DNA from: an uncultured Mediterraneibacter sp.
Lineage (GTDB): Bacteria; Bacillota; Clostridia; Lachnospirales; Lachnospiraceae
Assembly (NCBI GenBank): GCA_944375765.1
Contig: CALWAR010000032.1
Span: forward strand, 1-50,187
Length of the DNA: 50,187 bases
Reading direction: 5' to 3'
Part shown: positions 16,761-25,557 of the stretch, one piece after another
Layout of the letters: each line of letters starts with the position of its first letter
How positions within the stretch are numbered: the first letter of the stretch is position 1
Notes under the pieces: model-generated
Seen by the model: the letters and a program-made list of their open reading frames with translations, nothing else
Databases searched by the model: none
What the model was told of the DNA's origin: nothing
Position numbers and translations under genes: made by a program

Positions 16761-16834
16761 TCGCGTATTTTTAGTTGTTTTTTACAATTGGCCTGCGACT
16801 GTTGACGCAATGCCGGGAAAGGAGTAAGAGAAGA

Positions 16835-18445
16835 ATGAAACTTCGCACGAAAATTTTAATACCGCTTATCCTGATTTCGATATTCGCAATTATGGCTATA
16901 AGCGGCATTTCGTATCTCTTTGCGGAGCGGGAGATAATCAACATTTATCAGGATGAAATTGAAAGGACGGTGCAAACTGTCCAGTATGAAATGTCGGAAG
17001 AGTTAAACACCAGCCGTTCTCTGCAAAACAGGATTCAATCGATGGAAGTCGGCGGAACAGGTTTTGTTGCCGTTGTACAAAATGGTGTGTACATAGCTCA
17101 TAATGATGCTTCTAAGGTCGGGGAAGCCGCCCCGGATATCTTCGGAGCTGCACAAGGCGGCAAACCGGATTGGATCCTGCTGGATGGTGAACGGTATCTG
17201 GCGGGCACGGGTGAGTATGAGGATATGATCATTGTGGCCTGCCTGCCGTATGCGGAATACTCTGGCGGCCTGCGCCAGATGATGATTACCAACGTAATTG
17301 TTGGTATTATTGCTGTACTCGCCCTGGTGTCGGCGCTGTTTGTCTGCATTTATTCTATTGTGATCAGGCCGATTAAAGAATTGAGCGGCAACATGCGGTT
17401 GATCAAGGAAGGGCGTATTTCAGAAACGAGCGTCCGGTATGAGAGCGAGGATGAATTGGGGCGGCTTGCTGCGGATATGCGGGAAGTCAGCAATGGATTG
17501 AAAATACTTCTGGGCGACCAGAGCAAAATTTTAGGAGCCTTTGCTTCAGGTGATTTCAGCGTCAAATCGGAAATTCCGGAGGCTTATACGGGTGAATTTA
17601 ACGCTTTGCTGGAAGACAGCTTTAAAATGTCCGCAAGCGTCAGTGAAGTGTTCAGGGAGATTGACGCTGCCGCAAACCGGGTTGCCGATGGAGCAGATCA
17701 GATGGCCCTGGCTTCCCAGATACTGAGCCAGGGGGCTATGGAGCAGACCGGATCTGTGGAAGAGCTTTCTTCGACAGTTCAGGAAATTACAAGAAAGATC
17801 AACATGAACGCCGAGCATTCGGAAGAGGCGAATAAACGGTGTGAAATAGCAGGGGAGAAGCTGGATGAGAGCGGAGAAAAGATGGGCCAGCTTGTATCTG
17901 CAATGGAACAAATCAAGAAAAACTCTACGAGTATTCAAACCATTATTAAAGCCATCGATGATATTGCTTTCCAGACGAATATCCTTGCTCTGAACGCGGC
18001 GGTGGAAGCTGCCCGTGCGGGAGCTGCCGGAAAGGGCTTTGCAGTTGTGGCGGACGAAGTGAGAAACCTTGCCGAGAAGTCGGCGGAGGCGTCAAAAACT
18101 ACACAGGAAATGATTCAGAAATCCATCGGCGCGGTGGAAAATGGAAGTATTCTTGCAACGGATACCGCAAAGGTGTTAAAGGAAACCGCACAATATGCAG
18201 GCGGCATTATAAGTGCAATCCGTGATATCGCAGGATTGTCTGTAGAACAGACACAGGCGATCAGGCAGGTCACGCAGGAAATTGATAAAATTTCCGGCGT
18301 GGTGCATGCAAACTCTGCTACCTCAGAGGAAAGCGCGGAGGCAAGTGAGGAGCTTGCCGACCAGGCAAGCATGCTGAAAGCCCTTGTCAGAAAATTTAAG
18401 ATCGCAGATGAGAGTGTGGAGGATCAGGAAACGGACTCTCATTAA
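16835..18445 (+). CDS. Methyl-accepting chemotaxis protein
   Basis: A 536-residue transmembrane chemoreceptor. TM1 is at about residues 8-28. A small extracellular sensing domain (about 30-145, sCache-like, with GTGFVAVVQNG) is followed by TM2 at about 148-172, a HAMP domain to about 225 and a long cytoplasmic coiled coil. The signalling tip IDDIAFQTNILALNAAVEAA is near 374. The start is ATG 16835, with AAAGGAG 10 nt upstream; the longer TTG reading is not supported. No che or fli genes are nearby, so it would feed a chemotaxis array encoded elsewhere. The sensing domain has no obvious ligand motif. Confidence 0.9.
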   Translation: MKLRTKILIPLILISIFAIMAISGISYLFAEREIINIYQDEIERTVQTVQYEMSEELNTSRSLQNRIQSMEVGGTGFVAVVQNGVYIAHNDASKVGEAAPDIFGAAQGGKPDWILLDGERYLAGTGEYEDMIIVACLPYAEYSGGLRQMMITNVIVGIIAVLALVSALFVCIYSIVIRPIKELSGNMRLIKEGRISETSVRYESEDELGRLAADMREVSNGLKILLGDQSKILGAFASGDFSVKSEIPEAYTGEFNALLEDSFKMSASVSEVFREIDAAANRVADGADQMALASQILSQGAMEQTGSVEELSSTVQEITRKINMNAEHSEEANKRCEIAGEKLDESGEKMGQLVSAMEQIKKNSTSIQTIIKAIDDIAFQTNILALNAAVEAARAGAAGKGFAVVADEVRNLAEKSAEASKTTQEMIQKSIGAVENGSILATDTAKVLKETAQYAGGIISAIRDIAGLSVEQTQAIRQVTQEIDKISGVVHANSATSEESAEASEELADQASMLKALVRKFKIADESVEDQETDSH

Positions 18446-18494
18446 AGTTATTCTTACTTCTCTCGTCATCTTCACCACTTTCTCCGGTTTTGTG

Positions 18495-18516
18495 GTCCGG
18501 ACATCTTTGTCCGGAC
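18495..18516 (+). terminator. Hairpin behind the chemoreceptor gene
   Basis: A perfect 9-bp stem GTCCGGACA/TGTCCGGAC has a 4-nt loop, but no T run follows directly (TTCTTTCTTTT comes about 18 nt later). It may terminate or protect the mRNA end. Confidence 0.35.
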
Positions 18517-18601
18517 TGAACACTTCCGGGGAACTTCTTTCTTTTGTATGGCAGATCCGGCCCTTTCCCTATTCTTTGTGATAATGTCCTCATTTTAAGG
18601 A

Positions 18602-18630
18602 TTGACAATAAAAAATTAACCGCATATACT
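18602..18630 (+). promoter_or_regulatory. Promoter of the MarR-ABC operon
   Basis: TTGACA (18602-18607), 17 bp, TATACT (18625-18630). Immediately downstream TTGTTAG..CGAACAG is an imperfect inverted repeat that could be the MarR operator, implying autorepression. Confidence 0.65.
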
Positions 18631-18679
18631 ATATTGTTAGTTACCGAACAGATCAATCAGAAAGGATGTGCGGCAGAAG

Positions 18680-19177
18680 ATGTGTGATACGGATGTTCAT
18701 GGGACATGCGATCCCAGGCATGATGTGGGACGGATGATCAATACGATCTCGCATCAGTTGAAAAGACAGATGTGCATGCATGAGCCGGAGGACAGCCTGA
18801 AGACGAACATGCAGAGGCTCGTGCTGCATTATATACTGTTTCAGTCACTACAGAGAGATATCTACCAGAAAGATGTGGAAAAAGAGTTTCATATCCGGCG
18901 CTCTACGGCTACGGGGACTCTCCAGATACTTGAGAAGAACGGCTTTATCACGCGAGAGCCTGTGAAAGAAGATGCGCGGCTCAAAAAGCTGGTGCCGACG
19001 GAAAAGGCAAAGGGAGTGAGAAGGCATATCCTGGAGAATATCCGCTATGTCGAAGAGCTCCTGGCGCGGGGCATCCCGGAAGAGAAACTGGCTGTCTGCA
19101 GGGAAGTGCTGGAACAGATGTCAGAGAATCTGTCGGTAGACGAAAAAAGGAGAGAGGAGATAACAGACCATGAATAG
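18680..19177 (+). CDS. MarR-family transcriptional regulator
   Basis: A protein of about 165 residues with the MarR winged helix: DVEKEFHIRRSTATGTLQILEKNGFITRE (recognition helix), then the wing PVKEDARLKKLVPTEKG. It probably represses the two ABC genes behind it, with which it overlaps by 8 nt. ATG 18680 is preferred; the in-frame GTG at 18668 lies only one base behind AAAGGA and would be too close to it. The ligand is unknown; regulators in this position usually respond to the drug or lipophilic compound that the exporter removes. Confidence 0.88.
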   Translation: MCDTDVHGTCDPRHDVGRMINTISHQLKRQMCMHEPEDSLKTNMQRLVLHYILFQSLQRDIYQKDVEKEFHIRRSTATGTLQILEKNGFITREPVKEDARLKKLVPTEKAKGVRRHILENIRYVEELLARGIPEEKLAVCREVLEQMSENLSVDEKRREEITDHE

Positions 19178-20903
19178 AAAATTACTTCGTTCCGTCAGGG
19201 AATACAAGCGTGAATCTTTTCTGACCCCTGTGCTGGTCTGTCTTGAAGTGCTGATGGAAGTGCTGATCCCGCTGCTGATGGCGAATATCATTGACGTGGG
19301 GATCGCAAACGGCGATATGGGCTATATCATCAGAACCGGGGTGCTGCTCGTCGCCATGGCGATGCTTGCGCTTTTGTTCGGCGCGAAAGCGGGACAGTTG
19401 GGTGCGATCGCATCTTCCGGGTATGCGAAGAACCTGCGCCATGATATTTTTTACAAGATACAGGATTTTTCATTTGGGAATATCGACCACTTTTCAACGT
19501 CGAGCCTTGTGACAAGGATGACGACAGATATCACGAACGTACAGATGGCGTATATGTTTACGATCCGTCTGCTGGCGAGGGCGCCGATCATGATCGTCCT
19601 GTCACTGGTCATGACACTGACTATCAGCGTAAAGATCGCGGTCATCATGCTGATTACAGTGCCGATCCTCGGAGGCGCGCTGATCGCGATCGCGAAGATG
19701 GCACATCCGCACTTTGTACAGGTGTTTGACGAGTACGATGTTCTCAACAATACGGTACAGGAAAATGTCAATGCGGCGAGAGTGGTAAAAGCTTATGTGC
19801 GCGCCGACCATGAAGTGGAGAAATTCGGCAAAGTATCTACGCTTGTATTTAAGCTCTTTACAAAGGCGGAGAAGATCGTGGCATGGAACTCCCCGATCAT
19901 GCAGTTTACTGTGTATGTCGTCGTCATTATCATGGTGCTTATCGGCGGCGAGAGCATCATCTCAGGTACGATGCAGACAGGGGAACTGACCAGCGTCATC
20001 GTGTATGCGCTCCAGATCCTGATGTCTCTGATGATGGTAACATTTGTATTTGTAATGATCATGATCGCCGAGGCGTCTACAGACCGTATCACGGAAGTGC
20101 TCGATGAAGTGCCGGAGATGGAAGATACTGCGGACGCCATCACGGAAGTGAAAAACGGCGATATTGATTTTGAACATGTGAATTTCAGTTATGCAGGGGA
20201 GGGCGGCAACCTTTCTCTGAAAAATGTAGATCTTCATATTAAAAGCGGACAGATCATCGGAGTTATCGGCGGTACCGGAAGCGCCAAGTCTACGCTTGTG
20301 CAGCTTATCCCGAGACTGTACGATGTGACCAGTGGTTCCGTGAAAGTCGGCGGTGTGGACGTCCGCGAGTATAATCTCGAGGCTCTGCGCGATCAGGTAT
20401 CCATGGTGCTCCAGAAAAACGTGCTTTTTACCGGAACTATTTATGACAACATCCGCTGGGGCGATGAAAATGCCAGCGATGAAGAAGTGCAGCGGGTATG
20501 TAAGCTGGCCCAGGCGGACGGATTCATCCAAGAGTTCCCGGCGGGCTACGACTCTATGATCGTAGAGGGCGGAAACAATGTATCCGGCGGTCAGAAGCAG
20601 AGGCTGTGTATCGCGAGAGCCCTGCTCAAGAAACCGAAGATCCTGATACTCGATGATTCTACCAGTGCGGTAGATACGAGAACGGACGCTCTGATCCGTC
20701 AGGCGTTCCGCGAGGAGATCCCGGATACGACGAAGATCATCATTGCGCAGAGAATCTCATCCGTAGAGGATGCTGACATGATTATTGTCATGGACAATGG
20801 AGAGATCAACGGGATCGGTACATCAGAAGAACTCCTTAAAACAAATGAAATTTACAGAGAAGTATATGATTCACAGGTGAAAGGAGGCGACGAAGATGAG
20901 TGA
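19170..20903 (+). CDS. ABC exporter half-transporter with a degenerate ATP site
   Basis: A 577-residue fused transmembrane (about residues 15-300, six helices) and ATPase protein of the multidrug/lipid exporter type. The Walker A near 363 reads GGTGSAKST, with Ala in place of the usual third Gly. The signature NVSGGQKQR is near 468. The Walker B near 490 reads ILILDDSTSAVD, with Asp where the catalytic Glu normally stands. This is the pattern of the non-canonical subunit in heterodimeric exporters such as LmrCD and TM287/288. It is coupled at both ends: an 8-nt overlap with marR and an 8-nt overlap with the next subunit. Confidence 0.9.
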   Translation: MNRKLLRSVREYKRESFLTPVLVCLEVLMEVLIPLLMANIIDVGIANGDMGYIIRTGVLLVAMAMLALLFGAKAGQLGAIASSGYAKNLRHDIFYKIQDFSFGNIDHFSTSSLVTRMTTDITNVQMAYMFTIRLLARAPIMIVLSLVMTLTISVKIAVIMLITVPILGGALIAIAKMAHPHFVQVFDEYDVLNNTVQENVNAARVVKAYVRADHEVEKFGKVSTLVFKLFTKAEKIVAWNSPIMQFTVYVVVIIMVLIGGESIISGTMQTGELTSVIVYALQILMSLMMVTFVFVMIMIAEASTDRITEVLDEVPEMEDTADAITEVKNGDIDFEHVNFSYAGEGGNLSLKNVDLHIKSGQIIGVIGGTGSAKSTLVQLIPRLYDVTSGSVKVGGVDVREYNLEALRDQVSMVLQKNVLFTGTIYDNIRWGDENASDEEVQRVCKLAQADGFIQEFPAGYDSMIVEGGNNVSGGQKQRLCIARALLKKPKILILDDSTSAVDTRTDALIRQAFREEIPDTTKIIIAQRISSVEDADMIIVMDNGEINGIGTSEELLKTNEIYREVYDSQVKGGDEDE

Positions 20904-22824
20904 TCAGACAAACAGCAATGCGCAGCCTGTCCAACAGAGAGCGGGCGGCGGTCCGGCAGTCACCAAAGGGACGATCAAGACGGCGAAACGGCTTCTGAGC
21001 TATGTGGTCAGCACATATAAAGTGCAGTTTGTTATCGTGCTGATCTGTATCCTCATGAGTTCCGTTGCCTCGATCTCTGTGTCTCTGTCGCTGAAGTTCC
21101 TGCTGGATGACTTTATCATTCCACTGATCGGGCAGCAGGATCCGGACTATACAGAGCTTTATCAGGCGCTGATGATTCTGGGAACGATCTTTCTTTTAGG
21201 TGTGATCGCGACATTTATCTACAGCCGTATGATGGTCGTGATCGGCCAGGGGGTTCTCAAACGTGTCCGTGACGAGATGTTCGAGCATATGCAGACGCTG
21301 CCGATCCGATACTTCGACCAGAATACGAACGGCTCGATCATGAGTCTTTACACGAATGACACAGATACTCTGCGCCAGATGATCAACCAGTCGATCCCGC
21401 AGGTGCTGATGTCGGCGTTTACGATTGTCGTTACATTTATCTCCATGGTAGTCTTAAGTCCGATCCTGACAGTGCTTGCTGTGCTGATGATCGTAGTGAT
21501 GATCCTTGTGTCCAGAATAGTGACGGGAAACAGCGGCAAATATTTCATCCGCCAGCAGCTCGATCTGGCAGATATCACGGGGTTTGTCGAGGAGCGCATG
21601 AACGGACAGAGAGTCATCAAGGTATTTAACCACGAGAGGATCTCGGAGCAGGAGTTTGACGAGCTTAACGAACGACTTTTCACGAGCGCGTCCAATGCGC
21701 ATACATTTGCAAGTATGATGGGACCGATCATCGGAAATCTCGGAAACCTGCTGTTCGTGCTCACCGCTGTATTCGGAGGTTTCCTCTCCGTAGCGGGCAT
21801 TGGAAATATCACATTGGGAGTTATGGCTTCCTACCTGCAGTTTACAAAGAGCTTTACTCAGCCGTTCATGCAGGTGGCTCAGCAGTTCAACTCCATCATC
21901 ATGGCGCTTGCAGGCGCGGAACGCATCTTCCGTATGATGGATGAACCGTCAGAAGTGGACGACGGCTATGTCACACTTGTCAATGCAAAGAGAAATGCAG
22001 ACGGAACCCTCTCAGAGTGCGAAGAGCGCACCGGTCTCTGGGCGTGGAAACACCCGCATCAGGCGGACGGAACGATCACATATCAGGAGCTCAAAGGCGA
22101 CGTGCGGTTCTATGACATGACTTTCGGATACACTCCGGATCATATGGTGCTCCATGATCTGACGCTGTACGCGAAGCCGGGACAGAAACTGGCGTTCGTA
22201 GGTTCTACCGGAGCGGGCAAGACGACGATCACGAACCTGATCAACCGCTTCTACGATGTGGCAGACGGCAAGATCCGTTATGACGACATCAACATCAATA
22301 AGATAAAGAAAGCTGACCTGAGACGGTCGCTGGGCATCGTGCTCCAGGATACGCATCTGTTTACCGGAACGATCAAAGAAAACATCCGTTACGGAAAACT
22401 GGACGCGACCGATGAAGAAGTGGTAAATGCAGCAAAACTTGCCCATGCAGACGGGTTTATCCGCATGCTGCCGAACGGCTATGACACACACTTAAGCGGC
22501 GACGGAGAAGAACTCTCCCAGGGACAGAGACAGCTCCTTGCGATCGCAAGAGCGGCCATCGCAGATCCGCCGGTACTGATCCTCGATGAGGCGACATCCT
22601 CCATCGATACAAGGACCGAGCAGATCGTGCAGAAAGGTATGGATAACCTGATGAAAGGCCGCACCGTATTCGTCATCGCCCACAGACTCTCCACCATCCG
22701 CAACAGCGACGCGATCATGGTACTTGAGCATGGCCGCATCATCGAGAGAGGAACACACGAAGAACTCCTCAAACTGAAAGGAACATATTATCAGTTATAT
22801 ACAGGAAAACTAGAATTGTCATAA
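20896..22824 (+). CDS. ABC exporter half-transporter with a canonical ATP site
   Basis: A 642-residue partner subunit. A 30-residue soluble N-terminus precedes six membrane helices, followed by the ATPase. Walker A GSTGAGKTT is near 434 and Walker B VLILDEATSSID near 559, with the catalytic Glu intact. The signature LSQGQRQLL near 539 has Gln for the usual Gly, again typical of asymmetric heterodimers. An insert of about 40 residues before the ATPase (around 360-400, rich in charged residues) is characteristic of this subunit class. A strong terminator ends the operon. Confidence 0.9.
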   Translation: MSDQTNSNAQPVQQRAGGGPAVTKGTIKTAKRLLSYVVSTYKVQFVIVLICILMSSVASISVSLSLKFLLDDFIIPLIGQQDPDYTELYQALMILGTIFLLGVIATFIYSRMMVVIGQGVLKRVRDEMFEHMQTLPIRYFDQNTNGSIMSLYTNDTDTLRQMINQSIPQVLMSAFTIVVTFISMVVLSPILTVLAVLMIVVMILVSRIVTGNSGKYFIRQQLDLADITGFVEERMNGQRVIKVFNHERISEQEFDELNERLFTSASNAHTFASMMGPIIGNLGNLLFVLTAVFGGFLSVAGIGNITLGVMASYLQFTKSFTQPFMQVAQQFNSIIMALAGAERIFRMMDEPSEVDDGYVTLVNAKRNADGTLSECEERTGLWAWKHPHQADGTITYQELKGDVRFYDMTFGYTPDHMVLHDLTLYAKPGQKLAFVGSTGAGKTTITNLINRFYDVADGKIRYDDININKIKKADLRRSLGIVLQDTHLFTGTIKENIRYGKLDATDEEVVNAAKLAHADGFIRMLPNGYDTHLSGDGEELSQGQRQLLAIARAAIADPPVLILDEATSSIDTRTEQIVQKGMDNLMKGRTVFVIAHRLSTIRNSDAIMVLEHGRIIERGTHEELLKLKGTYYQLYTGKLELS

Positions 22825-22860
22825 TGTACGTGATGGCTGCAAGCCGTGCGACAAAGCGGA

Positions 22861-22907
22861 AGAATCCCCTGCGAAAAGTGTTTACATTTTTCGCAGGGGA
22901 TTCTTTT
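22861..22907 (+). terminator. Very strong terminator of the MarR-ABC operon
   Basis: A perfect 17-bp stem (22861-22877 with 22887-22903) with a 9-nt loop runs into TTTT. Confidence 0.93.
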
Positions 22908-22913
22908 GGTTTG

Positions 22914-23080
22914 GCATAGGGCGCCAGCCCGCGACTGAAATGAAGCAGCGAAGCTGCGGAATTGAAGTTGCGCACGGCGTATGGCGGGGTGCATAGGGCA
23001 CCAGCCCGCGACTGAGAAGGAGCGAAGCGGAATCGAAGTTGCGCACGGTGTATGACAGGAGGGCACAGGATACCAGCCCT
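22914..23080. repeat. Tandem repeat block, period about 77 bp
   Basis: The unit starts GCATAGGGCNCCAGCCCGCG and continues through GAAGTTGCGCACGGYGTATG. Copies begin at 22914 and 22991, with a degenerate partial copy at 23063 (GCACAGGATACCAGCCC). The unit spreads as an intergenic repeat. Reading it as a protein in either direction gives only spurious frames. Confidence 0.75.
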
Positions 23081-23093
23081 TAGAAAATTCGGA

Positions 23094-23122
23094 TTGAAAG
23101 ATAAACTAATCTGTGTTATAGT
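23094..23122 (+). promoter_or_regulatory. Promoter of the Rpn-family gene
   Basis: TTGAAA (23094-23099), 17 bp, TATAGT (23117-23122). Confidence 0.5.
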
Positions 23123-23270
23123 CAGGGCACATCAAAATATATCAGGCGGCTATATTTTGTGAATCCTGCCGCAGACATTTCCCGAAAGGACTGGGGATGT
23201 CATCTGCTATCATGGCTGTTTCAGCCGGTAATTTCAGTTTTGATCAAATTATACAAAGGAGGATTTGCTT

Positions 23271-24246
23271 ATGGGAAAAGCAGACGTCGCTGTCAGACAA
23301 TGGCTGAGCGACAAAGATCGATTTGCCGATCTGTTCAACGGAATCATGTTTCATGGTGAAAGAGTTGTATTGCCGGAGGAACTAAAGGAACGCAAAGGGG
23401 AGTCGGACATCATCATAACGGACAAGGAGAAGAAAGAGAGCTTTTCAGAAATACCGGGACATCGTGATGCTCTGGAGCGGGAAGATCAACCTTGCCGTAC
23501 TTGCGGTAGAGGCTCAGGACAGGATACATTATGCTATGCCTGTCAGAAATATGGTATATGACAGTCTTGATTATGCAGAACAGGTGAGGCTCGTGCAGAA
23601 AAGCCATAAAGGCAGATATATGGCATCATCAGAGTTTCTGTCCGGGTTTGGCAGGGAGGACAGGATATATCCGGTCGTCACGCTTGTATTTTACTATGAT
23701 ACAAAAGAGTGGGACGGAGCAATAAATCTATATGAGATGATGGGGCTGAAGGATGAAATAGAGCGTCATCCGCTGTTGAGGCGGTACATCCCCGATTATC
23801 ATATTAACCTTGTCGAAGCAGGAAAGATAGAGAACGAAGAAGTGTTTTGCACAGATTTACAGGAAGTGCTGGGCATGCTAAAATATAGAAAAGATAAAGA
23901 CGGTCTGCAGAAATATATAAATGATAATAAGGCATATTTTTCTAACCTTGACAGGGACAGTTATTATGCGATCGGATCATTTTTACAGTCAAGACGCCTG
24001 CTGGGTAAAATAGAAGAGAGCGGTAAGGAAAGAAAGGAGATGAGACTGGATATGTGTAAAGCGTTGGAAGAATTATACGAAGACGGAATTGAACAGGGCA
24101 TTAAACAGGGGGTTGAACAGGGAAAGCATGGGACGGCTCTGAACCTGAGTAAAATGGGGATGGAGATTGACGCGATCGCCCGGGCTGTGGAGGCGGACGT
24201 CAGTGTAGTAAGAAGCTGGATCGAGGATGCAAATGTGAAGAAATAG
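23271..24246 (+). pseudogene. Frameshifted Rpn-family (YhgA-like) nuclease
   Basis: Frame 1 from the ATG at 23271 (AAAGGAGG 8 nt upstream) encodes GKADVAVRQWLSDKDRFADLFN, the standard N-terminus of Rpn/YhgA-like PD-(D/E)XK recombination-promoting nucleases, up to IIITDKEKK. The family's next block, RAFQKYRDIVMLWSG, is found in a different frame, which then continues to 24246 through INLAVLAVEAQDRIHYAMPVR. Removing one A from the AAA near 23430-23434 joins the two parts. The C-terminus has the usual GIEQGIKQGVEQGK repeat and an HTH-like tail. It is inactive unless the shift is an error or is programmed. Confidence 0.7.
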
Positions 24247-24307
24247 AGCGGTATAAACGGATAGACGCACGAGAAAGGGATACTGGGAACAGACAGTCCC
24301 GGACAGG

Positions 24308-24352
24308 GGGCCGGCGTGGCTTGTATGAGCAGCGCCGGCCCTCTGAAATTTT
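24308..24352 (+). terminator. Terminator of the Rpn-family gene
   Basis: GGGCCGGCG (24308-24316) pairs with CGCCGGCCC (24333-24341), followed by TCTGAAATTTTT. Confidence 0.7.
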
Positions 24353-24382
24353 TGGCGTTTAGAATGTAACAGTTCAGACCGC

Positions 24383-24620
24383 TCTATACGTCAGATACAG
24401 GCGCACGGACTTTCGGACAATCCCCGCGCGGCTGCGTTTACATATGGGCCGTTTGTGCTGAGCGCAGATACATTTTCGCCCCATTTCCTGAAGAACCAGG
24501 TGAGATACGGGATCTATTTCTATCTGTATGAAAAGGGAGGTGAAGAGTACGGGGAATACCGGTCAAAAAAGAACGCTCTGCTTTCTGAAAGAACGGTGCA
24601 TCTCTGTGGACGGATAAACT
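24383..24620 (+). pseudogene. Remnant resembling the end of a GH127 arabinofuranosidase
   Basis: A plus-strand frame without a start codon reads GLSDNPRAAAFTYGPFVLSAD, then RYGIYFYLYEKGGEEY. The DNP...(A)F.YGP(x)VLSA pattern is how I remember the C-terminal domain of DUF1680/GH127 beta-L-arabinofuranosidases. Beyond about 24600 the frame is simply antisense to the DUF624 gene. Upstream it begins at a copy of the GTAACAGTTCAG repeat end. The arabinan genes that follow make a lost arabinose glycosidase plausible. The assignment is from a short motif only. Confidence 0.35.
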
Positions 24621-25274
24621 CTATTCAAAGTGTTCTCCTGACGCCTCCAGATCGTTTTCCAGTTCGTCCGGAATATATTTGCGGAATATGTAGACAAATA
24701 TATTTGAAGTGACATACCCGGTCAGCCCGGCCCCGCAGCAGATGAGAAGTCCGGCGAAAGGCGGGAAAGAAAACAGGAGCAGGGCGAATGTCCCGTAGAT
24801 GGCGATGAGAAGAAGCGAGCATGGAAAATGTCGGATCGACATGATGAGCGCGTTCTTTACATTTTCAAAAACAGGATTTTCAAACTTTGCCTGCACAGGG
24901 AAAATGTAAAGAAAAAGAAGGAGCAGAGGAATAAGAAAGACAGAGCAGCTTACAAGCATAAAAGTGCCAGCAAAGCTGTCGAGCGCCATTCCTATGCGCA
25001 GGTCGCAGATGAAAACGAATCCGACCACGAGCAGAACGAGCCATATGAGGGTGGACTGCCTGAAATTCTCGCGGAAAGACCGGCGGAAGTTCTGGCCCAC
25101 ATAACCCTCGCCGGTCCGTATGCGTTTCATACAACTGTAGTAAAGAGCGGTCGTAGAAGCGCCGATCGTAACGATCGGGAGACTGTATACCAGCCACAGG
25201 AAATGCAGCGTGACGATATCTGCCACGAAATATAAAAAACGTGAAAACAAACTGTCGTAGGAAAACAGGTTCAT
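24621..25274 (-). CDS. DUF624 (YesL-like) membrane protein
   Basis: A 217-residue protein with about five or six hydrophobic helices. It begins with FSRFLYFVADIVTLHFLWLVYSLPIVTIG and has the family's GASTTALYY and FRRSFRENFRQ motifs. YesL/DUF624 proteins are regularly encoded beside carbohydrate ABC importers of the MalFG type and are thought to assist them; the mechanism is unknown. Here it is divergent from the arabinan genes. A separate promoter was not resolved. Confidence 0.8.
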   Translation of the reverse strand: MNLFSYDSLFSRFLYFVADIVTLHFLWLVYSLPIVTIGASTTALYYSCMKRIRTGEGYVGQNFRRSFRENFRQSTLIWLVLLVVGFVFICDLRIGMALDSFAGTFMLVSCSVFLIPLLLLFLYIFPVQAKFENPVFENVKNALIMSIRHFPCSLLLIAIYGTFALLLFSFPPFAGLLICCGAGLTGYVTSNIFVYIFRKYIPDELENDLEASGEHFE

Positions 25275-25292
25275 AGAAAAACTCCTCTCTGG

Positions 25293-25375
25293 TTATAATG
25301 GAACAGTTCAGCCCGCGCCATTCGGAAAACCGTACTGACGTGCTTGCTGCGGCTGTCTGAACTGCTGCGTTATAA
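25293..25375. repeat. Short derivative of the 168-bp repeat
   Basis: GAACAGTTCAGCCCGCGCCA and the following 35 bp match the left side of the repeat at 8786-8840 closely. CAGTTCAG (25304-25311) pairs with CTGAACTG (25357-25364), and TTATAA flanks both ends. It is an internally deleted copy between the DUF624 gene and the arabinan genes. Confidence 0.65.
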
Positions 25376-25447
25376 TACATTATAGCCGCTGCGGGTAGAA
25401 ATACCAGACGTAATAATGAACAAAAATGTTTAGATAAAAATGTAATA

Positions 25448-25500
25448 TTTTAATAAAAACTAAAATTATTGTTGATTCGATACGCTGTGTAGTGTAAACT
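25448..25500 (+). promoter_or_regulatory. Probable promoter and weak operator of the first GH43 gene
   Basis: TTGATT (25472-25477), 17 bp, TAAACT (25495-25500). TTTTAATAAAAACTAAA just upstream (25448-25464) matches the operator at 31293-31309 in 12 of 17 positions; in AT-rich DNA this is only suggestive. Confidence 0.4.
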
Positions 25501-25557
25501 GGTTTCGATATCAACCGTGCGCATATCATCAGAGATGCGCCGGATAAGGAGGAAACT

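Noticed and set aside
22769..23066. Small minus-strand frames over the 77-bp repeats
   Set aside because: They translate the tandem repeat and the terminator stem; not genes.
22914..23080. CRISPR array
   Set aside because: Repeats are 77 bp head to tail without unique spacers, and no cas gene is near. No other CRISPR-like array was seen in the window.
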